Below, one piece after another: positions 1 through 8,514 of a DNA stretch of 64,000 nt. A model generated the notes under the pieces. It saw only the letters and a list, made by a program, of their open reading frames with translations. It was not told the DNA's origin and did no database searches. Within the stretch, counting starts at the first letter, position 1. Every line of letters starts with the position of its first letter. The stretch lies in NCBI RefSeq assembly GCF_002234575.2, contig NZ_CP022464.2:682001-746000 (forward strand), written 5' to 3'. This DNA is from Enterocloster bolteae. GTDB taxonomy: Bacteria > Bacillota > Clostridia > Lachnospirales > Lachnospiraceae. The position numbers were made by a program, and so were the translations under genes.

Positions 1-1
1 C

Positions 2-586
2 CAGATGCTTAAGATATATATGGACCTGGGGGCGGACGGTTTTTCCTTTGAACCGCTGGTGGCCTTTGGAGCCAACGCGGCGGACCCTCATCATGGACCG
101 GACGGCACCGTTATAAAGCCGGGTGATTCAGTGCTTTTTGACGTGGGCTGCATCAAGGACGGGTACTGTTCCGATATGACCCGTACCTTTTACTTCCGCA
201 AAGCCAGTGACGAGCACCGCCGTATTTATGAGATTGTCCGCAGTGCCAATGAGACAGCTATCTCAAAGATACGTCCGGGCGTACCTCTGTGCGAGCTGGA
301 CGGGGCGGCCAGGGACCTGATCGCTGAACAGGGATACGGACCTTTCTTTACCCACAGGCTGGGGCATTTCATCGGTCTGGGAGAGCATGAATTCGGAGAC
401 GTGTCCTCTGTGAATACCCAGAAAGCGGAGCCGGGAATGATATTTTCCATTGAACCGGGAATCTATCTGCCCGGGGATACCGGCGTCCGTGTGGAGGATC
501 TGGTGCTGGTGACAGAGGATGGATGCGAGGTGCTCAACCACTATTCCAAGGAATTTGAGATAATCGGTTCATCCGTAACCGGCTAA
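2..586 (+). CDS. Xaa-Pro aminopeptidase-type M24 metallopeptidase, C-terminal part
   Basis: This is the catalytic pita-bread domain of an M24 peptidase, which removes N-terminal residues from peptides with proline at position 2. The reading frame is open to the window edge, so the start lies upstream. Numbering from the first visible Met (position 5), all five metal ligands are present: D46 (LFDVGC), D57 (CSDMTR), H121 (LGHFIGLGEHE), E150 (FSIEPG) and E164 (VRVEDL), so a two-metal active enzyme is expected. The usual N-terminal creatinase-like domain is off the window. A cyclophilin gene follows 22 bp later and is probably co-transcribed. Dipeptidase (prolidase) activity is the main alternative. 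Confidence 0.9.
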   Translation, partial: QMLKIYMDLGADGFSFEPLVAFGANAADPHHGPDGTVIKPGDSVLFDVGCIKDGYCSDMTRTFYFRKASDEHRRIYEIVRSANETAISKIRPGVPLCELDGAARDLIAEQGYGPFFTHRLGHFIGLGEHEFGDVSSVNTQKAEPGMIFSIEPGIYLPGDTGVRVEDLVLVTEDGCEVLNHYSKEFEIIGSSVTG

Positions 587-608
587 CAGAGGTTATATAG
601 GAGGATAT

Positions 609-1181
609 ATGAATCCAATCGCAACATTACATATGGCCAACGGCAGGAACATTGTCATAGAGCTTTTGCCGGAGTCAGCGCCCAATACAGTGAACAGCTT
701 TATCTATACAGCCTCCAGGGGATACCTGGACCACCATGCCATTGAGCGGATTGTGCCGGGAAACTGGGTGGATGTCAGCTACACGGCCTTTGGAAAGAAG
801 GAATGCCGGTATCTGATTCCCAATGAGTTTGAACTGAACCCGGACGTGGTACCCCTGGACTCCCATCCCGGAGCCGTGTGCATGGGCGGCTACGGTGAGG
901 CAGGACTGGCAGGCTGCGAGTTTTTCTTCCCCCTCAGGGACTGTCCGGACCACAGGGGCATTTATCCTGTGTTCGGCCGTGTTCTGGAGGGCATGGATGA
1001 GTTATACAGGCTGGAAAAGGTAGAGACAGTGCCTGTGACGGATTTCCCCATAGAAGGTGTGGAGGTCAACCGTCCGGTGAAGCCGGAAATTATTGAGCGG
1101 GTGGAGCTGGAACTGCATGGTGAGATTTATCCTGAGCCGGTGAGGGTACGGGAACCTGAGCTTCCGGAGTGCTGGAAGTAA
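609..1181 (+). CDS. divergent cyclophilin-type peptidyl-prolyl cis-trans isomerase
   Basis: A 190-residue protein of the cyclophilin fold, which catalyses proline isomerisation. The start follows an AGGAGG site. The N-terminus (ATLHMANGRNIVIELLPESAP, then NTVNSF) matches the cyclophilin opening, and a PVFGRVLEGMDELYRLEKV segment matches the C-terminal GxVxxGxDvv region. The core is unusual: the normal FHRVIxxFMxQGGD segment reads IERIVPGNWVDVSY, and the SQFFI segment reads AGCEFFFPL. The catalytic Arg may survive in ERIV, but the substrate-binding QGGD is gone. No signal peptide is visible, so it is probably cytoplasmic. Family membership is fairly sure; isomerase activity is uncertain. Confidence 0.8.
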   Translation: MNPIATLHMANGRNIVIELLPESAPNTVNSFIYTASRGYLDHHAIERIVPGNWVDVSYTAFGKKECRYLIPNEFELNPDVVPLDSHPGAVCMGGYGEAGLAGCEFFFPLRDCPDHRGIYPVFGRVLEGMDELYRLEKVETVPVTDFPIEGVEVNRPVKPEIIERVELELHGEIYPEPVRVREPELPECWK

Positions 1182-1239
1182 CCCTATATCCTGACCCCAT
1201 ATCCAGTTAGATATTTGTCCACATTTTCAAAAAAATATC

Positions 1240-1268
1240 TTGCAAGTCCCGGGGTTCTATGATATACT
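1240..1268 (+). promoter_or_regulatory. sigma-A-type promoter for rpmE
   Basis: TTGCAA (1240-1245), a 17-bp spacer and TATACT (1263-1268). It lies 58 bp after the cyclophilin gene and gives a leader of about 195 nt before rpmE. Confidence 0.65.
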
Positions 1269-1274
1269 ATGTAA

Positions 1275-1469
1275 GCTGTCTGAATTGACGGCAGTTTTAG
1301 CGTTCGCGTGAGTCAGAACCTTACGGTGAGGGCGCGTTTAACTTAGTTATTGCTGATATCTGTGCGTTCTGGTGACGGCATACGGCCGGCTGCCTGTAAT
1401 GTACAGAGACAGATTGGCATACACAGGCCGCGGTCGGAAACCGCAAATAATATCAGAGAGGTGAAAATC
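1275..1469 (+). promoter_or_regulatory. long 5' leader of rpmE, possible L31 autoregulatory leader
   Basis: About 195 non-coding bases lie between the predicted transcription start and the rpmE ATG. L31 leaders bound by the protein itself are known in Firmicutes (L31-Firmicutes RNA motif). Short complementary GC-rich segments are present (for example CATACGGCCGGC, and ACAGGCCGCGGTCGG), but I could not fold it against the family model. The assignment rests on position and length. Confidence 0.3.
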
Positions 1470-1676
1470 ATGAAAGAAGGAATCCATCCAAGCTATTACC
1501 AGGCAAAGGTTGTCTGCAACTGTGGTAATGAGTTCGTAACAGGTTCAACAAAGCAGGACATCCACGTTGAGGTTTGTTCCAAGTGCCATTCATTCTACAC
1601 CGGACAGCAGAAGGCTGCTCAGGCTCGTGGACGTATTGATAAGTTCAATCGTAAATATGGCATGAATGCTAACTAA
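1470..1676 (+). CDS. rpmE: 50S ribosomal protein L31
   Basis: A 68-residue protein that matches bacterial L31 over its full length, a component of the large ribosomal subunit. It begins MKEGIHPSYYQAKVVCNCGN and carries the zinc-binding C-x-C...C-x-x-C set (CNC, then CSKC), so it is the zinc-containing form. The frame is open further upstream, but the ATG at 1470 has a GAGAGGTG ribosome site and fits the family length. It opens the rpmE - yqhQ - prmC - prfA block typical of Clostridia. Confidence 0.97.
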   Translation: MKEGIHPSYYQAKVVCNCGNEFVTGSTKQDIHVEVCSKCHSFYTGQQKAAQARGRIDKFNRKYGMNAN

Positions 1677-1784
1677 TAAGCAAAGAGATGAGGGTTGAGC
1701 TTGGGAGCAGGCTCAGCCCTTTCTGAATTCATGGGAAATCATGGAAAGAGGGTTTCTTTTTCGTACAGCAGAAAGGTTAAAGGA

Positions 1785-2870
1785 ATGAAATATTCAGGAA
1801 TTGGTGGTCAGGCCGTAATCGAGGGCATCATGATGCAGAACGGCAATGACTACGCCATTGCGGTCCGCAAGCCGGACGGGGATATTGAGGTGAAAAAGGA
1901 TACCTATTTGAGTATGACCAAGAAGCATAAAGTATTAGGTCTTCCCTTTGTAAGAGGTATTTTCAGTTTTATAGATTCCATGGTAGTGGGCATGAGGGCC
2001 CTCACCTGGTCCTGCAGTTTTTTTGAGGACGACGAGGAGGCAGAGCCCGGTAAATTTGAGGCGTGGCTGGATAAGGTTTTCGGCGAGAAGCTGGAGAGCG
2101 CGCTCATGACAGTGGTTATGGTATTTTCCTTTGTTATGGCAATTGGCATTTTCATGGTGCTTCCCCTGTTTATCGCCAATATATGCAGAGGATTCATCCA
2201 TTCCGACACAGTGATGGCCATACTGGAGGGCGTAATACGAATCGTCATTTTCATAGCCTATATCAAGCTGGTATCCCGTATGGAGGATATCAGGAGGACC
2301 TTTATGTACCACGGTTCAGAGCATAAGTGCATCAACTGTATCGAGCACGGGCTGGAGCTTACAGTGGACAATGTAAGGGCAAGTTCCAAGGAGCATAAAC
2401 GGTGCGGTACCAGCTTTATTATGATTGTCATGGTTATCAGCATCCTGTTTTTTATGGTGATACGGGTGGATACGGTCTGGCTGCGTGTGGTGAGCCGGAT
2501 TGTGCTGATACCTGTGATCGCGGGCGTGTCCTATGAGTTCCTGCGTTTTGCGGGACGCCATGACTCACGGCTGGTGAATGTGCTCAGCCGTCCCGGCATG
2601 TGGATGCAGGGACTGACAACCACGGAGCCGGATGACAGCATGATAGAGGTGGCTATCGCGGCAGTGGAGACAGTGTTTGACTGGCGGGCTTATCTGGATG
2701 AGAATTTTCCGGGATGGCAGAAAAGCAGGCACTATGATGGCGGAAATGGAAATGATGAAAGCAGTGAAAATGATAAAGTCAGCAGAAATGGTAAAGGCAA
2801 TGACAGTGAAGGAGCAGTAAAACATGACCATGCAGCAGCTGTTGTGGCAGGGTGTTCAGGAACTGAATAA
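1785..2870 (+). CDS. yqhQ: DUF1385 (YqhQ-like) polytopic membrane protein
   Basis: A 361-residue member of the DUF1385 family, biochemical role unknown. The ATG at 1785 is preferred because AAAGG precedes it and the protein then begins with the family motif MKYSGIGGQAVIEGIMM; an upstream TTG at 1695 also exists. Several hydrophobic segments are visible around residues 100-200 and 240-280, with the conserved MYHGSEHKCINCIEHG segment between them. The C-terminal tail is hydrophilic and rich in Asn, Asp, Ser and Lys. Its last 47 bases overlap prmC, and the association with prmC and prfA is conserved in Clostridia. Confidence 0.9.
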   Translation: MKYSGIGGQAVIEGIMMQNGNDYAIAVRKPDGDIEVKKDTYLSMTKKHKVLGLPFVRGIFSFIDSMVVGMRALTWSCSFFEDDEEAEPGKFEAWLDKVFGEKLESALMTVVMVFSFVMAIGIFMVLPLFIANICRGFIHSDTVMAILEGVIRIVIFIAYIKLVSRMEDIRRTFMYHGSEHKCINCIEHGLELTVDNVRASSKEHKRCGTSFIMIVMVISILFFMVIRVDTVWLRVVSRIVLIPVIAGVSYEFLRFAGRHDSRLVNVLSRPGMWMQGLTTTEPDDSMIEVAIAAVETVFDWRAYLDENFPGWQKSRHYDGGNGNDESSENDKVSRNGKGNDSEGAVKHDHAAAVVAGCSGTE

Positions 2871-3687
2871 GGCCGGGGTGCCGGATCCGCAGCTGGATGC
2901 CAGGTATCTGCTTCTGGAGGTATTTCATCTGAATCTGGCGTCTTTTCTGGCCCTGAAGGCCAGGGAGCTGGGGAAGGATGAGGAGACAGAGGGAAAATGC
3001 CGGGAATTTATGAGGCTCATAGAAGCCAGGGCAGGCCGGACCCCTCTCCAGCACCTGACCGGAACGCAGGAGTTCATGGGATTTGAGTTCCTTGTAAATG
3101 AACATGTGCTGATACCAAGGCAGGACACGGAGACACTGGTGGAGCTGGTCCTGGAGGAACAGAATGACAGGGAAAAACGCGTACTGGACATGTGCACCGG
3201 TTCCGGGTGCATTGCCATCAGCCTGGCGCTCATGGGCAGATACCGTCATGTGGCTGCCCTGGATGTGTCGGCCGAGGCCCTTAAGGTGGCAGCCGGAAAC
3301 CGTGACAGGCTTTTGGGCGGATACGAGGGCGGATTTGAATTGTTTGAGAGCAATATGTTCAGCGCTCTGGAGACGGACAGGACCTTTGATGTCATTGTCT
3401 CAAACCCGCCTTATATCCCCAGCCGGGTCATAGAGGGCCTTGCTCCGGAGGTAAGGGACCATGAGCCCAGGATTGCCCTGGACGGAAGTGATGACGGGCT
3501 GACCTTTTATCGAATCCTGGCAGAAGAGGCCCGGAATCATCTGGCGGAGGGCGGAAGTATCTATATGGAGATTGGATATGACCAGTCAGAGGCAGTGGAA
3601 GGATTGTTCCGGTCCGGGGGATACAGGGATGTGAGGACATTTCAGGATCTGGCAGGACAGGACCGGGTGGTGAGGGCCAGGCGGTGA
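2824..3687 (+). CDS. prmC: release-factor glutamine N5-methyltransferase
   Basis: A 287-residue SAM-dependent methyltransferase that methylates the Gln of the GGQ loop of release factors. It has the helical N-terminal domain (residues 1-80) followed by a Rossmann-type domain with the SAM motif VLDMCTGSGCIAISLA (near residue 120) and the family signature VSNPPYIPS (near residue 193), whose NPPY grips the substrate Gln. The start at 2824 has a GAAGGAG site and lies inside the end of yqhQ, suggesting coupled translation. Its substrate gene prfA is the next gene. Confidence 0.95.
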   Translation: MTMQQLLWQGVQELNKAGVPDPQLDARYLLLEVFHLNLASFLALKARELGKDEETEGKCREFMRLIEARAGRTPLQHLTGTQEFMGFEFLVNEHVLIPRQDTETLVELVLEEQNDREKRVLDMCTGSGCIAISLALMGRYRHVAALDVSAEALKVAAGNRDRLLGGYEGGFELFESNMFSALETDRTFDVIVSNPPYIPSRVIEGLAPEVRDHEPRIALDGSDDGLTFYRILAEEARNHLAEGGSIYMEIGYDQSEAVEGLFRSGGYRDVRTFQDLAGQDRVVRARR

Positions 3688-3829
3688 GGCCGGGGGTGAG
3701 AGGGCGGACATAAACGCTTAGACATAAACGCCCGGCTGGCGCGGACCGGGATGCCGGACCGGGAGAAACACAGGTAACAGGTTAATGTAGTGGTTGGAAT
3801 TGGAATAATCGCAGGAGCAGGAGATAGAT

Positions 3830-4906
3830 ATGTTTGATAAGCTGGATGATATGTTGATTCATTATGAAGAACTGATGCTTATGCTGGGTGACCCGGATGT
3901 GACCCAGGATACCAAGCGTTTTACCAGGCTCATGAAGGAGCAGGCTGACCTGGCTCCTATTGTGGAGGCCTATAAGCAGTACAAGCAGGCAAAGCAGGAT
4001 GTGGAGGACAGCCTGGCCCTTCTGGAGGAAGAGAGCGACGAGGAGATGCGGGAGATGGCCAAGGAAGAGCTGTCCGATGCCAGAAAGCGGATTGAGGACC
4101 TGGAGCATGAACTTAAGATTCTCCTGCTTCCAAAGGACCCTAACGATGACAAGAACATTATTCTGGAAATCCGGGCAGGCGCAGGCGGAGACGAGGCAGC
4201 TCTGTTTGCGGCCGAACTTTACCGCATGTATTCAAACTATGCGGACAGCCAGAGATGGAAGGTGGAGATTGTCAGCCTTAATGAAAACGGCATCGGCGGT
4301 TTCAAGGAAGTGGTTGCCATGGTTACGGGCAAGGGCGCGTACTCCAAGCTTAAATATGAGAGCGGCGTGCACCGCGTCCAGCGTGTGCCTGAGACAGAAT
4401 CCGGCGGCCGCATCCATACATCCACTGCCACTGTGGCCGTTATGCCTGAGGCCGAGGAAGTGGACGTGCAGATTGACATGAACGACTGCCGTATCGACGT
4501 TATGCGCGCATCGGGCAACGGCGGACAGTGCGTCAACACAACAGACTCCGCGGTTCGTCTGACCCATATGCCTACGGGAATCGTTATTTACAGCCAGACA
4601 GAGAAATCCCAGCTTCAGAACAAGGAAAAGGCATTCCGCCTGCTGCGTTCCAAGCTGTACGACATTGAGCTGGAAAAACGCCAGAGCTCAGAGGCAGAGG
4701 AGCGCCGCAGCCAGATCGGTACCGGTGACCGCTCTGAGAAGATACGTACCTACAACTTCCCTCAGGGCCGCGTGACGGACCACAGAATCAAGCTGACACT
4801 GTATAAGATTGATTCTATTATGAACGGGGATATTCAGGAGCTATTGGATAATCTGATTGCGGCAGACCAGGCTGCAAAGCTGGCAAGGATGAACGAGGCT
4901 GTTTAG
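3830..4906 (+). CDS. prfA: peptide chain release factor 1
   Basis: A 358-residue RF1, which ends translation at UAA and UAG. The GGQ catalytic loop lies in ASGNGGQCVNTTDSA (near residue 230), and the codon-recognition segment reads HRVQRVPETESGGRIHTS, with the P-x-T tripeptide of RF1 rather than the SPF of RF2. Length and the helical N-terminal domain are normal. It closes the rpmE-yqhQ-prmC-prfA block, 142 bp after prmC. Confidence 0.97.
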   Translation: MFDKLDDMLIHYEELMLMLGDPDVTQDTKRFTRLMKEQADLAPIVEAYKQYKQAKQDVEDSLALLEEESDEEMREMAKEELSDARKRIEDLEHELKILLLPKDPNDDKNIILEIRAGAGGDEAALFAAELYRMYSNYADSQRWKVEIVSLNENGIGGFKEVVAMVTGKGAYSKLKYESGVHRVQRVPETESGGRIHTSTATVAVMPEAEEVDVQIDMNDCRIDVMRASGNGGQCVNTTDSAVRLTHMPTGIVIYSQTEKSQLQNKEKAFRLLRSKLYDIELEKRQSSEAEERRSQIGTGDRSEKIRTYNFPQGRVTDHRIKLTLYKIDSIMNGDIQELLDNLIAADQAAKLARMNEAV

Positions 4907-4922
4907 TGTCTGTTTCTGGTGG

Positions 4923-5153
4923 ATGACAGCCAAGAGGAAGTGCGGGTGGACGGAGCAATATTTGAGCCGCTCTACTATCAGATTGACGTGGAGAAACCAT
5001 CTTCCCCCAGCGAGGCATTCCAGTTTTGCAAAAACCACAGCAGCCCTGGGAGATCCTCTGAAATGGGAGCTTATTTACCAGCTTAATTCCGGCTCAGTGA
5101 AGAATCCGAACCTGATATATGAGGGACAGACACTGGATATACCCAAGGCCTGA
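4923..5153 (+). pseudogene. decayed LysM-domain remnant
   Basis: The last 40 residues (AKTTAALGDPLKWELIYQLN, then SGSVKNPNLIYEGQTLDIP) match the second half of a LysM peptidoglycan-binding domain, including the KNPNLIYxGQxLxIP end. The residues before it do not resemble LysM in any frame: no GDTLWxIA half is found, and the N-terminal part of this frame is Arg/Thr-rich and not protein-like. I read it as a truncated or frameshifted gene fragment. It lies 16 bp after prfA and no credible ribosome site precedes it. Confidence 0.55.
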
Positions 5154-5215
5154 GAGAAAAATCCTCAATAGGGCTTCAGAACATAAAAACGGGGCAATGG
5201 GCTCAAAGCAATCAG

Positions 5216-5281
5216 GACCCAGCCAGATATCCGGGATATTATATTCCTGGTTCTGGCCGGGTCTGTTTTATTATTATTTTT
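5216..5281 (+). terminator. rho-independent terminator
   Basis: GACCC-a-GCCAGA (5216-5227) pairs with TCTGGC-c-GGGTC (5252-5263), with a secondary hairpin in the loop. A T-rich run (TTTTATTATTATTTTT) follows. It should end the prfA transcript before the sigma-factor gene. Confidence 0.75.
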
Positions 5282-5335
5282 CTGTAACGAATCCTGGGTA
5301 CGGGACACTAATTAACAGAAGGAGGAAATGCGTAT

Positions 5336-5815
5336 ATGGATTCCATGGAAGAAATTTATATGAAACACGGAAAAATGATATATGGTTTTCTCTTAACCAG
5401 GACCCGGGACCCCGGCCTGGCAGAGGAACTGACCCAGGAGACCTTTTACCAGGCTGTGAAACACATCGGCGGGTATAAGGGAGAAAGCAGCATATCCACC
5501 TGGCTCTGCGCAATTGCCAAGAATCTGTGGCGTGATTATCTGCGAAGGCAGAAAGACCATGTGCCCCTGGATGAGGCTGAACAGGTATCTGTGGAATCCG
5601 CAGAGTCCCGGGCTCTTTGTTTATGGGACAATGTGCAGATACTGAAGCTGGTTCACGGCCTGGAGGACCCCATGAGGGAGGTTATGTACCTCAGGCTGGT
5701 GGGAAACCTTACTTTCGGGCAGATTGGGGAAATCATGGGGCGCAGCGAGAACTGGGCAAGGGTGACCTATTACCGCGGGAAAGAGAGAGTCGTGAAGGAG
5801 GCAGGAAAACTATGA
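5336..5815 (+). CDS. ECF-type RNA polymerase sigma factor
   Basis: A 159-residue sigma-70 family protein of the short extracytoplasmic-function class. Region 2 is seen in LAEELTQETFYQAVKHIGGY and STWLCAIAKNLWRDYLRRQ; region 4 in VMYLRLVGNLTFGQIGEIMG and SENWARVTYYRGKERV, the helix-turn-helix that reads the -35 element. Region 1 and region 3 are absent, as expected. An AGAAGGAGG site precedes the start. Its TGA overlaps the ATG of the next gene (ATGA), so it is translationally coupled to its presumed anti-sigma factor. Confidence 0.93.
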   Translation: MDSMEEIYMKHGKMIYGFLLTRTRDPGLAEELTQETFYQAVKHIGGYKGESSISTWLCAIAKNLWRDYLRRQKDHVPLDEAEQVSVESAESRALCLWDNVQILKLVHGLEDPMREVMYLRLVGNLTFGQIGEIMGRSENWARVTYYRGKERVVKEAGKL

Positions 5816-6798
5816 ACCACAGAATACCATGTGAGATTATTCAGGATTTAATGCCTATGTATGCGGACGGCCTGACGTCTGAAACAACGGACCGGGAAAT
5901 CCGCAGCCATCTGGAGGAATGTGAGACCTGCAGGGAAATGTATGAGCGGATGAAGGCAGAGATGGAAGGGGATGCTTCCCAAACAGCAGGAGAACCGCCG
6001 GAAATTGATTATCTGAAAAAGGTAAGAAGAAAGAATGTAAGGAACGTGGTTCTGGCGGCAGCAGGGGTGTTCCTGTTTATGGCGGCAGCACTTTTTATGA
6101 AGCTGTTTGTAATAGGATATCCCACGGAGTCATATGTGCTCACCTACACCGATGTCAATGGGGAACAGGTGAATGTGGGAGGAGTCATGGCAGATTCAGC
6201 CGCTGTTTACAGGGGATATAAGCTGGTGCAGGAGGACGGGGCAAAGAGGCTGGTCATCTATTCCTGTCTGCCGTCATTCTGGAACAGAAGCGGCACATTT
6301 AACCTGGAACTGGCGCTTCCCGGCGGTGGAATGGATTTGAATATCCAGGGTATTACGATTAAGAGTAACGGAGACCTGATCAGCAGCCTGGCCAATGAAC
6401 TGTACAGGGCCAGGAATCCGTATATAGGCGATGCCTCGGCAGACGGAAGGCTCTCAGGCACATTGGGAATATCAAGAGAATTGGGAAGCTTTAAGAATGA
6501 GCTCCAGACCTCCGGTGAGCCCTATGGCTGGACGCTTAACTTTGAGGAGAGCACGTCCAATTCAGCTGTGTTTGAGGAGCGGATGAAAGCATATGCCTGT
6601 GTGCTCATTGCCCTGACCGATAACCTGGGACAGGTCAGCTGGAACTACACCGTGGAGCTGGAACAGGGGCCTGTCCTGCGCCATGGCACCATTACGGTGG
6701 AGGAGTGCGGTGAAATGGTTGGGGCGCCGGTGAAAACATTTGCGGACAGTCCTGAGGGGATTGAACAGCTGATTAAACAGCTGGGAATCGGGCGGTGA
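5812..6798 (+). CDS. membrane anti-sigma factor with zinc-finger domain
   Basis: A 328-residue protein with an N-terminal zinc-finger anti-sigma domain (IRSHLEECETCREMYERM gives the H-x3-C-x2-C motif near residues 35-43), one transmembrane segment (about residues 78-103, VVLAAAGVFLFMAAALFMKL) and a large extracytoplasmic C-terminal region of unknown fold. This is the layout of membrane-bound anti-sigma factors that hold an ECF sigma until a surface signal arrives. The start at 5812 shares ATGA with the sigma gene. The external domain presumably senses an envelope signal, which the sequence does not identify. Confidence 0.85.
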   Translation: MNHRIPCEIIQDLMPMYADGLTSETTDREIRSHLEECETCREMYERMKAEMEGDASQTAGEPPEIDYLKKVRRKNVRNVVLAAAGVFLFMAAALFMKLFVIGYPTESYVLTYTDVNGEQVNVGGVMADSAAVYRGYKLVQEDGAKRLVIYSCLPSFWNRSGTFNLELALPGGGMDLNIQGITIKSNGDLISSLANELYRARNPYIGDASADGRLSGTLGISRELGSFKNELQTSGEPYGWTLNFEESTSNSAVFEERMKAYACVLIALTDNLGQVSWNYTVELEQGPVLRHGTITVEECGEMVGAPVKTFADSPEGIEQLIKQLGIGR

Positions 6799-7041
6799 GA
6801 GGCAAACAGCCGGAAAGAGGCCGGGAAGAGGCAGGAAGGGAATGCGGCGGCCTGTGTGGACAAATATGCGTATAAAATCCCATCGGATAAAATTTTCTGT
6901 CAAGGGTCTGGCTATTGGGGGCGTGATTTGATACAATCAAAATATAAAGGTCCGGACGGCGGGCAGATTAAGATTACGAAACCGGAAGTGCCGGTGGGCC
7001 GGAAGTAATAAGGCAATACTGTTAAAAGGGGGGTGCACATC

Positions 7042-7920
7042 ATGCAGTCGCTTTCCTCATTCATGAATACCATCCGGTTTAATTTTCTGTATATAGATAA
7101 ATACTCCTTCGGACGTACCTGGACGTACCCGGAGAGCGCCATACCGTACAATATGCTGCGCTATATCATTGACGGAAGCGCTGAGTTTGTGGTAGACGGG
7201 GAGACGGTCATTGTGAGGAAGGGACAGGTGTCCTATATACCGGAGGGCTGCTGGCTGTCATGTAAGGCGCTGGAGGATACGTTTGCGTTTTACAGCATCC
7301 GTTTTACCACATCCGTGTTCTACGAGGGGGCCAATTTCCTCAGGGAGTACTATAACTTTCCCCTGGTGATGGATGTGGGGGAGGGAATCGAACCTTATTT
7401 CAGCGATATCTATAAGTGGGTGCGCACGGACAAAAAGTCAAAATCCTTTCACGTAAGAGGAGCCCTTGACACTCTGATCGCCAGCCTGATTGACATTCTG
7501 AACTCCGATGAGCCGGATGATGTGAAGGCGGAGATCAACGGCCTGGAGTACAACCTGGAGCAGATACGAAAAAGGGTGAAGAAATCCACGGTGCAGACAG
7601 ACCCCAGGATACAGACCGTTATTGACTATATCATGTTAAATCCCACAGAGGAATATACCTCAGATAAATTAAGCGGTATGGCGGAAGTGGCTGAGACTAC
7701 TTTCCGGCGTCTGTTTAAGGAGGCCACAGGGAAGACCGCCACAGAGTTTATACGCCAGGTGCGTCTGACCACGGCAGCCAGGCTTCTGCTGGTTTCCAAT
7801 GATCCTGTGAACTGTATTGCCCACGATGTGGGGTTCGAGGATGCCAACCATTTTACACGGGTATTCAGGCAGGCGTTTGGGATGACGCCGGGACGGTACA
7901 GGAAGATGTCGCAGGAGTAG
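7042..7920 (+). CDS. AraC-family transcriptional regulator
   Basis: A 292-residue AraC-type regulator. The N-terminal half is a cupin-like sensing domain (YIIDGSAEFVVDGETVIVRK, QVSYIPEGCW). The C-terminal 100 residues hold two helix-turn-helix units (SDKLSGMAEVAETTFRRLFK; VNCIAHDVGFEDANHFTRVF) and the ending RQAFGMTPGRYRK typical of the family. The ATG at 7042 is chosen because the GGGGGG site is well spaced from it; a GTG at 7033 sits too close. It may control the two genes downstream or the sialic-acid operon at 9.3 kb; the sequence does not decide. Confidence 0.92.
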   Translation: MQSLSSFMNTIRFNFLYIDKYSFGRTWTYPESAIPYNMLRYIIDGSAEFVVDGETVIVRKGQVSYIPEGCWLSCKALEDTFAFYSIRFTTSVFYEGANFLREYYNFPLVMDVGEGIEPYFSDIYKWVRTDKKSKSFHVRGALDTLIASLIDILNSDEPDDVKAEINGLEYNLEQIRKRVKKSTVQTDPRIQTVIDYIMLNPTEEYTSDKLSGMAEVAETTFRRLFKEATGKTATEFIRQVRLTTAARLLLVSNDPVNCIAHDVGFEDANHFTRVFRQAFGMTPGRYRKMSQE

Positions 7921-7944
7921 GGGTGACAAAACAATAGAGAGAGG

Positions 7945-8514
7945 ATGGATGGCGGGATGGAACAAATCAAGGTATGGACAAAGCAGCATGAAAATGTGCT
8001 GAAGGAGCTGAATGAAAATGGCAGGTACATTGCCAGGCGGGAATATATCCGCAGTGACCTGCAGGAGCATGCGGGACTGGTGCTGGAGGTATATGACTGG
8101 CTGGTAAGGCACAGTCCGGACGCGGCCAGGAAGCCCGGGGATGTGGAGTATCCGGTATGGGTTTCATTTACCAGTGAGGCGGTCATGCTTCCCAGTCCGG
8201 GCGCCGTTATACTGGAGCTGACCCTGGAACCGGACCGTATTACCTCTGTCAATATAGAAAAATGGGGAAGCATCCTCAATTACTCCTACATACCAAAGGA
8301 TAAGGCGGATGCCAGACGCCATCAGGATATGATGGAGCAGTACGGGGTAAGCGATGCCAAGGCATACATGTCCCAGTTCTATCCCCATCTTAAGAGGGAA
8401 ATTATTGCCAGCTGGGACCGGCTTTTTGATGACAGTGTGATTTTAGGGAATGACTCAAAATATGGAAATATATGGGAGATAAGAAAAGAATGGGTGACAC
8501 AGGTGATAAGGTGA
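7945..8514 (+). CDS. DUF3841-like protein, copy 1
   Basis: A 189-residue soluble protein of unknown function. The features VWTKQHENVLKELNENGRYI, VYDWLV and VEYPVW recall the DUF3841 family, which is known only from Firmicutes sequences. The C-terminus has FYPHLKREIIASWDRLFD. No signal peptide, membrane segment or cysteine motif is seen. It lies 24 bp after the AraC gene. The start could also be the ATG at 7957. It is paralogous to the next gene, with shared blocks at both ends. Confidence 0.65.
   Translation: MDGGMEQIKVWTKQHENVLKELNENGRYIARREYIRSDLQEHAGLVLEVYDWLVRHSPDAARKPGDVEYPVWVSFTSEAVMLPSPGAVILELTLEPDRITSVNIEKWGSILNYSYIPKDKADARRHQDMMEQYGVSDAKAYMSQFYPHLKREIIASWDRLFDDSVILGNDSKYGNIWEIRKEWVTQVIR

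Noticed and set aside
5280..5320. An ECF-type promoter (TGTAAC ... CGGGAC) for self-activation of the sigma gene
   Set aside because: The spacing between the two elements is about 12 bp, too short for the usual 16-17 bp of ECF promoters.
6799..7041. Promoter for the AraC gene in the 243-bp gap
   Set aside because: AT-rich stretches such as GATACAAT are present, but no -35 box lies at an acceptable distance.
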